Source: Eonycteris spelaea
Lineage: Eukaryota; Chordata; Mammalia; Chiroptera; Pteropodidae
Direction of reading: 5' to 3'
Assembly: GCA_003508835.1 (NCBI GenBank)
Contig: PUFA01000539.1
Location: 1 to 64,000, forward strand
Length of the DNA stretch: 64,000 nucleotides
Made by a program: the position numbers and the translations under genes. Positions 1 to 11,119 of this stretch are shown one piece after another. The notes under the pieces are model-generated. The model was not told where the DNA came from. It saw only the letters and a list, made by a program, of their open reading frames with translations, and did no database searches. The stretch's first letter is position 1. Every line of letters starts with the position of its first letter.

Positions 1-1191
1 CTTCTATAACAACTTTGGTATCTGTGACAATAGAAGTAAAGATTTTAAATAAAAAATTATTAAATACATATGAATATTTCAAAGTAAATATATTAATACA
101 TATTCTATTATCAACTCATTAGTAACTAATTTATACATTGGTCATATATACAAAGTTGATAAACAAAGTGAACTAAAAAAGATTTTGGGGCTCATTAGAT
201 TAAAGTCAATGTCTGTTATAATCATTCAGCACAAAGCTGGACATACATGATGAGGTCCTAAATAGTTACTGATTAGATATATGGTGTGTTCATGCCATTC
301 TAACTCAATGTTCTATATCTGTATTTGTGAACTCCATGAATCTATTCTTATATTTACATCTAAATGAAAAATTACTGGAAGTATTTTCAAGATTATCTCA
401 ATCTCTTTATACAGTCACACAGATATGGTGTTCATATTTGCATGTGTGTTTTGAACCATGTTGAGTGTGATTGCTCCTAGATTGGCATGTTCTAGTGTAA
501 AAAAGACAATTGTCCCTTGTCCACCCTACTAGTCATATCTGCTATTTTATCAGCTTCAAAGACTAAAATTTCCTTTTAAAGTGATGACTTGCAAATGAAA
601 AAATAGAATAAAACTTCAGCACCTTCAATTATTGAAGTTAGTGAGATTTTTAATGGTATGTCATGAAAACAAACTGCATTATAATAAAGTGTCACTTTAC
701 TTCTCACAAGTTAATAAAAAATAACATGGACAGACAATATTTAAATGATGACTTCCACTAACTAAAAGCAAATTTACTTTATGAGTCATCCTATGAACTA
801 AAATATGTCAATTGTTTCAGTAAGGAAGAATGGTCAAGACCTGAGATGGTCCTCATATATCAGGGTATAAAGGCATGCACAAAGAGAACTTGAATCTCAG
901 CATAGGGAAAAGAAGTCATAGATCTAGTCTCAGTGAGAAGTAATTATGTTTAAGGGAAAAAGCATAATCTGAAATAATTGAAATTTCTCAACTTTAATTT
1001 TATTTTTTATAGTTTTATTTGCATTTATTTATAAATTGTTAGTTTTACAGTTATAAAAATGTACCTTTCAGTATAGACTTTTAAAAATCTGTACCATTTC
1101 TTTTGTCTTCTTGCTTCAGTTCTACTTTTTTCCTGGCTTTATTAAATACAATAGACAATTAGTTGCTTGTATTTACATTGTACAATTCAAT
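1..1191. other. AT-rich DNA without a recognised gene
   Basis: Reading both strands shows no coding pattern, no tRNA-like fold and no clear repeat boundary. Composition is strongly AT-rich, with short homopolymer runs. It is most simply intergenic sequence or part of a large intron. Confidence 0.6.
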
Positions 1192-1550
1192 GAGTTTTTT
1201 TTCAATTATAGTTGACGTACAATAATATACCAGTTTCATTTGTATAGCATAGTGATCAGAGATCCACGTGACTCACCAAGTGATCACCCCACTAAATCTA
1301 GTATCCCTTTTCTCCCTTACATGTTTATTACATTATTAACCATCCTCCCCATGCTACACTCTACATCTCCATGTGTATTCTGCAACTATCAACTTGTACC
1401 TCTTAATCCTTTGACTTTTTTTACTGTCTCCCTCAACCCCTCTTCTGTATAGTAGCCCTCAAAATATTCTCTGTATCTATGAGTTTATTTCCACTTTTGT
1501 TATCATTGTTGTTTATTTTATTCTTTAGATTCCACGTGTATGTGAAATCA
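1192..1550 (-). mobile_element. L1 3' UTR fragment, antisense
   Basis: The plus strand shows the reverse complement of a non-primate L1 3' end: an 'agttgacgtacaataat' block, a 'catagtgatcag' block, 'aagtgatcacccca', then 'tatgagttta' and 'agattccacgtg'. The same series of blocks recurs at 21.55, 35.2, 37.6 and 49.07 kb, which shows that it is one repeat family. No ORF2 part is attached, so this is a strongly 5'-truncated copy ending near 1,550. The open stretch inside it is chance. Confidence 0.8.
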
Positions 1551-1938
1551 AAGCATAGATATTTTTATACACAGTTTTATGTGTATAATAAAAACTGTGT
1601 ATTCTTAAAATAAAATTATAAGAATAATTTGTTACCATTGGGTGTCTTTGATTTTTTTTGCTTCCAAAAGAGACATAGTTTAAATACATATTCAACATTC
1701 ACTCCCATTCTGTTTTAATTTGGGGAAATAATTAAACTAAAATTTTAATTGGGTACTCCTTTAGCTGTAGCAGCTCAAAAACATTAATTTCTTTATCTGT
1801 AAAATATGGGTGATCATAAAAAATAACTCAAAGTATATCTATAATAGAGATAATGTAGAGTGAACAGCCCAGAAACAGATAATATTGATTTTGGATCAAT
1901 ACACCACTTTTCCCTACTCCTTATCAAATGATTTGTTC

Positions 1939-2020
1939 ATACATATGCATGCACATACACATATATACATATATATGTGCATATACACATAATACACATA
2001 TATGTACATATATGTGTGGA
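1939..2020. repeat. (CA/TA)n low-complexity tract
   Basis: Alternating pyrimidine/purine tract of 'acatat', 'gcatgc' and 'tatatg' units, imperfect throughout. Likely an aged TA/CA microsatellite. Confidence 0.8.
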
Positions 2021-2189
2021 GATACATAAGGAGAGTGAGATAAGCCGCCAACTGCTACTACTTCTTGTCTGCTTCCTTATGAATATATCATTGAGCCTAC
2101 CAAATGTATTAATTTTTAAAGAAGGGATTATATGGAACACCCAAATCAGCCTTAACTGCAAAACAATACAAATATGAGGAGTTTATAGA

Positions 2190-2271
2190 ACAAGCTTTTA
2201 TATTAGTTCCTATAAAAATATCTGGCATAAAGTGCTCAATAGAAATATATTGAATGAATGAATGAATGAAA
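2190..2271 (+). repeat. L2-like 3' tail ending in (TGAA)n
   Basis: The words 'ggcataaagtgctcaatag', 'aatatattg' and five 'tgaa' units match the usual tail of LINE-2 copies ('ggcacatagtaggtgctcaa' then TGAA repeats). Only the tail is kept. Strand follows the tail direction. Confidence 0.6.
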
Positions 2272-2412
2272 GTGAATTACTAACACAGAGTAAGAATTTA
2301 TTGTCTAATATCAGTTGTATAGCTATTAGTTTTATAATAAATTTAAGTGATGAAAGGAATTAAGAGTAAAAAGAGAGTTTTCACAGATTATAATACTAAT
2401 ATTTATATTTGC

Positions 2413-2448
2413 TGACTCTGCATTTATTACTGACTCTGCATTTATTAC
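2413..2448. repeat. Exact 18-bp tandem duplication
   Basis: The 18-mer tgactctgcatttattac occurs twice head to tail (2,413-2,430 and 2,431-2,448) without a mismatch. This fits replication slippage or a local duplication that is young compared with the flanking old repeats. Confidence 0.9.
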
Positions 2449-2458
2449 GAACAATATT

Positions 2459-5230
2459 GTTATGGTTAATTTTATGGGTCAACTAGGCTGGTCGATGGGT
2501 GCCCAGATATATGATCAAACACTATTCTGGGTGTGTCTATAAGGATATGTTGGATGAGATTAATATTTGAATTGTACAAGGATGCCCACTCTCTCCAATT
2601 TTATTCAACAAAGTACTGGGAATCCTAGCAAGAGCAATTAGTCAAGAAAAATAAATACATGGAATCCAAATTGGAAAGGAAGATGTAAAACTCTATTTGT
2701 ACATGACATAATATTATATGTAGAAAACCCTAAAGACTCCACTCCAAAACTATTAGAATAAACAAATTCAGTAAACTTGTAGGATACAAAATAATCAACA
2801 ATCAGTTGTATTTCTATGTACTACAACAAACTATCAGAAAATTTTTAAAAATTCCATTTACAATCAGAAGTAAAATAATGACATACATAGGAATAAATTT
2901 AACCAGGGATGTGAAAGATCTGTACATTAAAATTATAAAACATTGATGAAAGAAATTGAAAATGACAAGCAAATGTATAGATATCATATGCTCATGTATT
3001 GAAATAATTAATATTGATAAAATGTCCATATTATCCCTAACCACATACAACTTCACTGCAATCCCTATCAAATTTCCAATGACATCTTTCACAGAAATAG
3101 GAAAAACAATCCTAAAATTTATATGGAACCACAAAATAACCCAACTAGCCAAAGCAATCTTGAGAAAGAAAAACAAAGCTGGAGGTACCACAATTCCTGA
3201 TTTCAAACTGTATTATGAACCTGGCATAAAAACAGAAACATTGATCAATGGAATAGAACAGAGAGATCAGAAACAACCCAATGCATATATGGTCAATTAA
3301 TTTATGACAAAGAGGTAAGAATATGAAATGGGAAAGGAAAGTCTCTTCAATAAATGGTGCTGGAAAAACTGACAATCACATGGAAAAGAATGAAATCGGA
3401 CCTCTATCTTACATCATATACGAACATCAACTCAAATTGTATTAAAAACTTGAACATAAGACCTGAAATCATAAAATTCCTAGAAGATAACAGACAGTAA
3501 ACTCTTTGACAATGATCTTGGTCATGATTTTTGGATTTGACACCAAAAGCGAAGACAACAAAATTAAAAAAAAAAAAAGTGGGACTATATCAAACTATAA
3601 AGTTTCCACACAACAAAAGAAACCATCAACAAAATGAAAAGGTGACCTACAGAATGGGAGAAAATATTTGTAAATCATATATCAGATAAGGGGTTAATAT
3701 CCAAAATGAAGAACTCATACAACTAAACAGCAAACAAAAACAATCCAGTTAAAAAGTGGTTAGAGGAACTGAATAGATATTGCTCCAAAGAAGACATCCA
3801 AATGGCCAACAGGTACATTGAAAAGATGTTCAACATAACTATTCATCAAGGAAATGCAAATCAAAACTACAATGAGACATCACCTCACATTGTTAGAATG
3901 GCTATCATCAAAAAGACAAGAAATAACAAATGATGGTGAGGATGTGGAGAAAAGGGAACTCTTGTGCACTGTGGATGGGAATGTAATTGGTGCAGCCACT
4001 ATGGAAAACAGTATGGAGGTTCCTCAAAAAGAATAAATACAATTACCATATATTCATTATAAATACTACTATGAACTACCAAATATACTATGAACTATTA
4101 TTCATATAAATAGAACTACCAGAAGTGGATTCCAGCATTCCACTTCTGGGTGTATATCCAACAGAAATGAAATAACTATCTTAAAAAGATACCTGCACTG
4201 TCATGTGCACTGCAGCATTATTTACAATAGCCAAGGCATGAAAACAAGTGTCTATCAATGGATGAATGGATAAAGAATACATTGTAAATATATTATAATG
4301 AAATATTATTCAGCCATACAAAAGAAGAAAATCCTGCTAATTGTGGCAACATGGATGGACCTTGAGGACATTATGCTAAGTGAACTGTCACACAAAGAGA
4401 GACAAATACTGTATGATTTCCCTTAAATGTGGAATCTTAAAAAAACTGAAGTCATAGTTACAGAGAACAGATTGGTGGTTGCTAGAAGTGGGGTGAGGAG
4501 TGGGGGAAATGGGTGAAGGGGGTCAAAAGGTAGAAATGTCCAGTTATAAGATAAATAAGTTCTGGGAATGTAATGTATATCATGGTGACTATGTTAACAA
4601 TAATATATATTTGGAAGTTACTAAGAGAACAGATTTTAAAAGTTCTCATCACAAGAGTACAAATTTTGTAACTGTGTTGAGATAATTAATGTTAACTAAA
4701 CTGATTGTGGAGATTATTTCATTATACATATATCAGATTGTTATGTTGTAAACCTTGGACTAATACAATGTTAAATACCAATTATATCTCAAAACTGGAA
4801 AAAAATCTTGCTTTAAAAAAATTGAGTTGGTTAAGGGAGATTGCCCTCCCTACTGTGGGTGAGCCTCATTTAATCACTTGAAGACCTGAACAGAACAAAA
4901 AGGCTGACCTCCCTTGAGTAAAAGGAAATTCCTCTTGCCTGACTGCCTTCCATCTGGAACATTGGCTTTTTGTTTTGTTTTGTTTTGCTTTGCTTTCATA
5001 CTTAAACTGGAATATAAGCTCTTCCTGGTTCTCAAGCCTGTTGGCCTTTGAACTGGACCTACATCATTATCAACTCTCCTGGGGCTCCGTTTGCAGATCT
5101 TTGAGACTTGTCAGCCTCAATAATTATATGATCTAATTTCTTATAATAAATCTCTTCATATCTATACCTATAGCTATAGCTACGTATCTCCTATTAGTTC
5201 TGTTTCTCTGGAGAACCATGACTGACCACA
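2459..5230 (+). mobile_element. Old LTR-like repeat split by an L1
   Basis: The left part (about 2,459-2,574) holds 'ggttaattttatgggtcaac', 'gtgcccagatat' and 'ttggatgagattaa'. The right part (about 4,822-5,230) holds 'ggagattgccctccct', 'acaaaaaggctgacc', 'cctgactgccttcca', 'aatctcttcata' and 'ctgtttctctggagaacc'. Together they form the two halves of one common mammalian LTR-type repeat, whose middle continues across the L1 lying between them. Ends look TG...CA-like. I recognise the repeat but am unsure of its database name. The right half carries a small (TTTTG)n expansion at about 4,970-4,998. Confidence 0.7.
2575..4821 (+). mobile_element. LINE-1, 5'-truncated (end of ORF2 plus 3' UTR)
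   Basis: The copy starts inside the reverse-transcriptase part of ORF2 ('caaggatgcccactctc', encoding the GCPLSP region) and runs through the ORF2 C-terminal part. Readable stretches include a block near 3,150-3,200 encoding a [18 protein letters not shown] motif and the 'gacatccaaatggccaac' block near 3,800. It ends with a 3' UTR ('agagaacagattggtggttgc') and a short A-rich tail near 4,800-4,820. The frame is broken by many stops and indels, so it is dead. It lies in an LTR-like repeat whose halves flank it, and 'aattg' occurs at both junctions (2,570-2,574 and 4,820-4,824) as a possible short target duplication. Confidence 0.88.
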
Positions 5231-5768
5231 AATATTTAATTTTATGGTCCTATACTCATATTTTTAAAGACATGATCTGCTCTGAAGTTTTCTCATTCTG
5301 TGTTTGTATTTAGTTTTATATTCCTCATTCTTGAAAAACTGGAAAGAATGCTATTGTTTATATATATGTATATTTCCCAGCTCATGCTTGTTTGTTGGTT
5401 TTCACTCAGAAAAGTTGGATTTAAGTCTTAGGTTTATCCTAGTTATAATATACATTATACCATTACATATTTTCCTAGGAGGTGATGATGAGGGATGAAA
5501 TATCTAAGAAACACTATCCTCACCTTTAGTTCTTGTATAAGCATTTGACATTATTATTTTAAATATTTGTAGAGTAAAATTGTAGGAATAAATTAATTAT
5601 TAAATAATCTTAGTAATATAACCAAAAAAAAATCCTACAAAATCAAGACCTCTTTTTTTAAATAAATTTTTTTTACAGTGAAATCTACAATGGAATTTCC
5701 CAAGGACAGTTTGAAAGTCTAGAATTATATTGAGACTAAACACTGGTGTTAAAAAGTGGATAGAGAAA

Positions 5769-5815
5769 CTGAATAGATATTGTTGAGTAGAATATCTGAA
5801 TAGATATGGTTGAGT
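5769..5815. repeat. Short imperfect tandem duplication
   Basis: 'ctgaatagatattgttgagt' at 5,769-5,788 returns as 'ctgaatagatatggttgagt' at 5,796-5,815, a 27-bp period with one mismatch over the shared 20 bases. The first copy belongs to an L1-like word that also occurs at about 3,748-3,783. Confidence 0.8.
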
Positions 5816-6173
5816 GTTGTTTGGTGACAAATCTCCCATTACAGACCATGAAAGTGTTCTACGATCTTTTTGATAGTGTAGGAGGAGATGCGTTAGAAAA
5901 AAAAATTAAAATGTTTGATGCTTAAAATTTTATGTAATTTTACTTTTTAATTAGCAAATTTAATGAATATAATTGGTTAGATATGTGACTAATTATAATT
6001 GAATAACATCATTCTATGATTTTTTCATATGAATAAACCTACAAACAGAAAAAAAAATGTCCTTGAAAGATCACATGTACTGATCTTTGGTACAGACTCT
6101 ATAGACATTGTGGCTGAGGCCCCTCCTCTCAGATTAGGAGATAGAATCTTGAACAAGATTTAAAATATCTTAG

Positions 6174-6202
6174 CCCCCCCACCACCACCACCATCACCAC
6201 CT
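6174..6202. repeat. (C)n/(CCA)n microsatellite
   Basis: A run of C's followed by about six CCA units with one CAT interruption. It is short. Confidence 0.85.
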
Positions 6203-7465
6203 TGATTTATTTTACTTCTCTTTGACATATTGACTGAAATTCTACCAATAAGATTATTTAGTTAATGAATATATTACTTTGAGACCATAGATCCTTCTAG
6301 AAGGATTGTGGCCTATCAGTGATTAACACATGAGTGTGAATTTGTTCCAAATGACTTTCACCAAAGCCTAGCTTAGGTGATGACTTAAACTAAAAGAGTG
6401 GAATTTGATAAGAAGGAAAGGGAAAAAATGGAAAGAATTCTGAGCAATTGGAGATGAAGAGTAGACTAAAGAGAGTATTACAGCAGTGCGTTTAGGGTAG
6501 TAGGAATACCCTAGTGGACCTTGTCTCCAAGATTTGAAGAATATGTAGGATAGGCAAAAAGGGAGTATGTCAAAACCAAACTACTTAGAATTGGTTCAAA
6601 TTCCATGCTAGAAAGCAGACCCTCCTATGTAAATGGGCCTCAGATTTTTTTTAATAAGATATCCAGTACATTGTCTATCTTATGTCTGGCTATAAGAATT
6701 ACTTCATTAATAAAATATGCTTTAATAAAAAAAAAGAAATTGATCATGTCATCCTTACCCATCTCCAATGTATGATGCTATCATTAAAACAAACTTAATA
6801 GACATTGTTATTATTCTATTTCTTTAAAGAATCAACAATTAATGCCTCTAAACTCTTTAGATAAGTTTATATTGTGACTTGATCCTTTACTTTCTTCATA
6901 AACACTGATTATAAAATAATATAAAGTTCCAAAGAGGAATTGACTCAAAAACAAGGTACATTAATCAAAGCCATGGGAATAAAATTTTAAGGAAAAGTAG
7001 GCATTTTATCTAAACTTTGAAAACACCTGAGAGCACCTATAATATTCTGTCACTCCTTTTTTATTTTTATTTTTTTGGAAAGTATATGTATATATGTCTG
7101 ACTTTTATTTGAAAGCTTCCATTAGTTTTTTTTTTTTCATAAAATAGACTCAGGGGTTGAATTTTATTTTTCTACTAGGAATGATACAGTTTCAAGGTTC
7201 TCTGGCCCCTTGCAAAGACCTTTAAGCTGGCCAAAGCAAAAATTTCTCTGCTGCGGCTGGTCCCTGAGAGCTCCCCTTCCATTTGGTCTTGAAGATTCTT
7301 GTTTCCAAATTCCGGGATGTAGTCTCTAGGTTAGACTTGTGCGTGTCCTCTCTCCTTAACGCACTTCCACCGTTTCCCTCTTTCCCATCTGGCAGTAGCA
7401 CTCTCTTCTTCTGGTGGGTCTTGAACGACAGATAGATGGCTTGGTTCACTGCTCTTCCTCCTGGC

Positions 7466-7750
<285 letters not shown>

Positions 7751-9427
7751 GGTCTCTGCTTGATTGGTGTGTGCAGAACCCTCACCTTTTAGTCTTTAAA
7801 ACAGATATCAAGGAGTCTCTCTAGCCACCATGCCCCATCCCCATGCAGCTCGGGATCTCTGGACGGAGGGAGAAGGAATTGCGTGGGACCATGGAAAACA
7901 CAAAATTAACCTTCCCCTTATAAACAATGTGGTGTACGGGGTGGGGGGGGGAGGTGAGGTGGGTTGTCACCATGCTGGACATGCGTGTTGCCCTTAGGAA
8001 ACATCGAAATACAGTTTTTGGCCTCAATTTTTTACCGCCCTTTCTTCCATTAAGGTAACATGATACCCCAATCCCAAATTACCTCAATAGAAGGACTGAA
8101 AAATTTCAGGCCAAGGCTGAAGGTCAAGTTTCTGATACTGAATATTAAGTAGAATAAATTCCCCTAAATATTGTCAGTGACTCACTACTTTGAATAATGT
8201 AGAGGGTGGGGGAGAGTTGAAGCTGGGAGACCAGTTAAGAGATCTTGTAGTTGTTCCAGGTGAGAGACAATGGTAGCTTGAACTACGGTGGTGACTGAGG
8301 AAATGAAGAGACATAGACAAATTCCAGATGCATTGGACGAACTGACGAGATTTGCTTATGGACCAGAGGTGAAGAATGAGAAATTTGGAAAAATAATATG
8401 GGTTCTGGTGTTTGGACTGAAACACCTTGGTTGATGGTAGTGCTATTTATTTATTTGGGATTTTGGGCCAGGGGCATATCTGAGGTAGAAGGGTGGGAAT
8501 GGCATGACAGGTAAAATCTGAGGTGCCTATTAGATGGCCAAGTGGAACTATGATGCAGAGAGCTATAAAAAAATGAATTTGAAGCTCAAATGGGATGTCA
8601 GGTTTAGAAATATACATAGGAAGGTATTGTGACTGGTAGGCTTACCAGAGAGAGATTATAGAGAGAGCATGGCACAGCCATCCCAGTTAGAGGATGGGTT
8701 GAGGTGTTGGAACACCCAGAGAGCTGCTGTCCCCACCTGGACAGTGACCTCATTCCAGACTGTGGCCACTTTATGTACGCTTTCAGTGTATCCCCAAATC
8801 AGCCTGTTCCTGACTTTGTTGTGGCCTCTGGGTTCTTCTTTCAGGATAATGGTTTAGCCCTTTTTCTTATCTTCATGGCTAAGTATAGAAAGAAATTATT
8901 TCCCAGTAAAAAAGCAGATTTCCAAAGGAAATGATAGACATGGATTTGTATGTTTTTCTTTTTTATGTTCCCCTTTTAAAACTCTGCCTCTTTCTCAGTT
9001 CATTCTCTAACTAGACAAAATCTTCACCCATATAATCTCTAGTGCTATGTATGTCTGAGAAAAATACTCAATAACATTGTGTTTCTTCTCTCATGTGTGG
9101 ATTACAAAGATAAAAGTTAAAAACTATAGACTTTAGATCTTGTATTCAAAGACACATGGGTAGATTTTAAAAGCCAGCAGATGGCTTTGAAGCACTTAGT
9201 GAAATTTAAACTATTTTAGGTAAGCAGTAATTACATTCCACATTTCTCCATACTGTGCTTCAACACTTTCTTAGAATGAGGATTATGGTTCTGAGGTCAG
9301 TTTCCAGAAAATGCTGTTGATCCTCTACTCATCTTAATTAAATTTAGTCTTTTCACTGTATTGCTTGCTCTGCCTTCTTTGAGGACATCCCCTCTTTCTG
9401 ATTTGTCTCAGACCTTCCAGGGGTAGG

Positions 9428-9429
<2 letters not shown>
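7751..9429. other. No gene; part resembles an old interspersed repeat
   Basis: About 8,160-8,640 has words such as 'ctgggagaccagttaagagatcttg', 'ttccaggtgagagacaatggtagcttg' and 'cctattagatggccaagtgg', seen in a widespread old mammalian repeat whose name I cannot give. The stretch near 41,780-42,640 seems related. The rest is unremarkable. Confidence 0.4.
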
Positions 9430-9470
<41 letters not shown>

Positions 9471-9487
9471 TGTGTGTGTGTGTGTGC
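9430..9487. repeat. (GT)n microsatellite
   Basis: About 28 GT units with a single GTCT interruption near 9,480, followed by a GC-richer 'gcacgtgcccgcgtg' tail that contains an E-box CACGTG. The length suggests that it is polymorphic. Confidence 0.95.
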
Positions 9488-9649
9488 ACGTGCCCGCGTG
9501 CTCGCCGGTACACACACTAGTATTCTGTTACTCGTGGCTGATCTAACATATATAAGAGAACTACAAGGAGAAGGCAGCTTTTAATCCCACTCAGAGTTAA
9601 ATCCATCTTTTCCCCCCTCCTTTGTTCAGTACCCAATAAGTACATGTGA

Positions 9650-9815
9650 GGTACCGTATCAAGTGTTTTCCAGATCTTGTGATGTTGTCACATCAATCTT
9701 GTGAAGTATGGATCTTCCCTATTTTACATATGAGAAAATGGGTTCAGAGTAGTGTAATTTCCTGAGGCAGGATAGCTGGTAAGTGATAGCGCTAGAATCA
9801 TCTGACTTCAGAAGG
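9650..9815 (-). repeat. MIR SINE fragment, antisense
   Basis: The core words 'ccctattttacatatgagaaaatggg', 'tagctggtaagtgatagcgctagaatc' and 'tctgacttcag' are the reverse complement of the MIR core and left part. Heavily diverged, as expected for an ancient mammalian element. Confidence 0.8.
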
Positions 9816-10369
9816 GGATAAACTCTGCGTATTTTCTGTTCTGCTGTCATCTCAATTTCTTGCACCATGTAATCCACATTACATAGGTGATTTTGTTTAG
9901 GTGACAGTCCTATGGGATAAGTCTCTTTATCTCTGTTTTATTTTTAAAATGGCAATTAAGTTTGTGGGCAGTGTTTGCATGACACTTCCAGGTGTTCGGA
10001 CCCAGAGTCCATGCTCTCTCTTGCACCCAGCCCTGGATGACCTATTTCATGCTTGGTGTTCACTAAACATACAGATCCCTAATCCTCATCTGTATCTCAA
10101 ACTGGCTGCTCTCTCTATTTTTAGGTCACAGACTTCTTGAAGAGTCGCCTGCACTTTTTGACTTCCTTGAAAGAATCAATTTCTTTGTATTAAGTCTCAG
10201 AAGCTGTACTGCATCCACGAGATTCAGGAATCAAAATGTATAAAAAGATTTACAGTGAATCATTCATTCTGTCATTGGTCCCAGGCTCTTGAATTGCCTC
10301 CACCCAATGGGTGTTCCTACGAAGAAATAGGCCCTTGGAGTTCCCTACTCTGCGAGTGACTCTGACATC

Positions 10370-11119
10370 CCGCAATTCAATGATTTTAATATATTTACAG
10401 AGTTGTGCAACCATCATCACAACCTAATATAGAATATTTTTATCACCCTTCCCCCAAAATAATACCTCGTGCTCAATTATAGTCATTGCAAAACCATCCC
10501 CAGCTCCTGGCAAACATAGATCTACCTTTTGTTTGTACCTTTGCCATTTCTAGACATTTAATATAAACAGAAGCATACAATAAGTATTCTTTGGTGTCTC
10601 ATTTTTTTCACTAGACATGATGTTTTTTGAACTTCATCCATGTTGCAACATATATTTGTACTTCGTTGTTTTTTTTTTTTTTATTGCTGGATAATATTCT
10701 ACTGTACCGATATATCGCTTTTGTTATCTATTCACCAGCTGACAGACATTTGAGTTGTTTCTACTTTTAGGCTGTTGTGAACATTGCTGGTATGAACATT
10801 CACAGACAAATTTAAAAGACTTTTTATTTATCCTGGAGAGATATTTTTAGGAGTGATCATGCTGTGGCATGTAGTAAGCATACATTTAACTCTATAAAGT
10901 AACTGCTAATATGTTTTCCAAAGTGTCTGCATCATTTTACATTTCTGTCAGCAATGTGTGAGAGTCCAATTTCTCTACATCTTTGGCAAAACATAAAACT
11001 GCCTTTTTATTTTTAACGATAGCCATCCTAGTGAACGGGAAGTGGTATCTCGTTGTGATTTTGATTTGAATTTCCCTAATCACTAATGGAGTTGAGGATA
11101 TTTTCATGTGTTTGTTTAT
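10370..11119 (-). mobile_element. L1M 3' end, antisense
   Basis: 'ttacagagttgtgcaaccatc', 'aacttcatccatgttgcaac', 'gcatcattttacatttctgtc' and 'agtggtatctcgttgtgatt' are antisense words of old mammalian L1 3' ends (ORF2 terminus plus 3' UTR). No intact coding. It abuts a plus-strand L1M that starts near 11,120, so the two old copies lie in opposite orientation. Confidence 0.8.

Larger units (their letters stand above)
5231..7465. other. AT-rich DNA; no gene seen
   Basis: Mostly unique AT-rich sequence. It contains a stray L1-like piece of about 36 bp with a local duplication (about 5,748-5,815) and a (CCA)n run at 6,174-6,202. The GC-richer stretch at about 7,212-7,465, just before the ferritin remnant, is not recognised. 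It can be read without stops on the minus strand for about 75 codons, which is not enough to call a gene. Confidence 0.5.

Noticed and set aside
2956..3300. 114-residue reading on the plus strand
   Set aside because: L1 ORF2 fragment inside the truncated copy at 2,575-4,821.
7222..7449. 75-codon reading on the minus strand next to the ferritin remnant, considered as an inverted 5' ferritin part
   Set aside because: Comparison with ferritin H residues gave only scattered matches, so a 5' inversion of the retrocopy cannot be supported.
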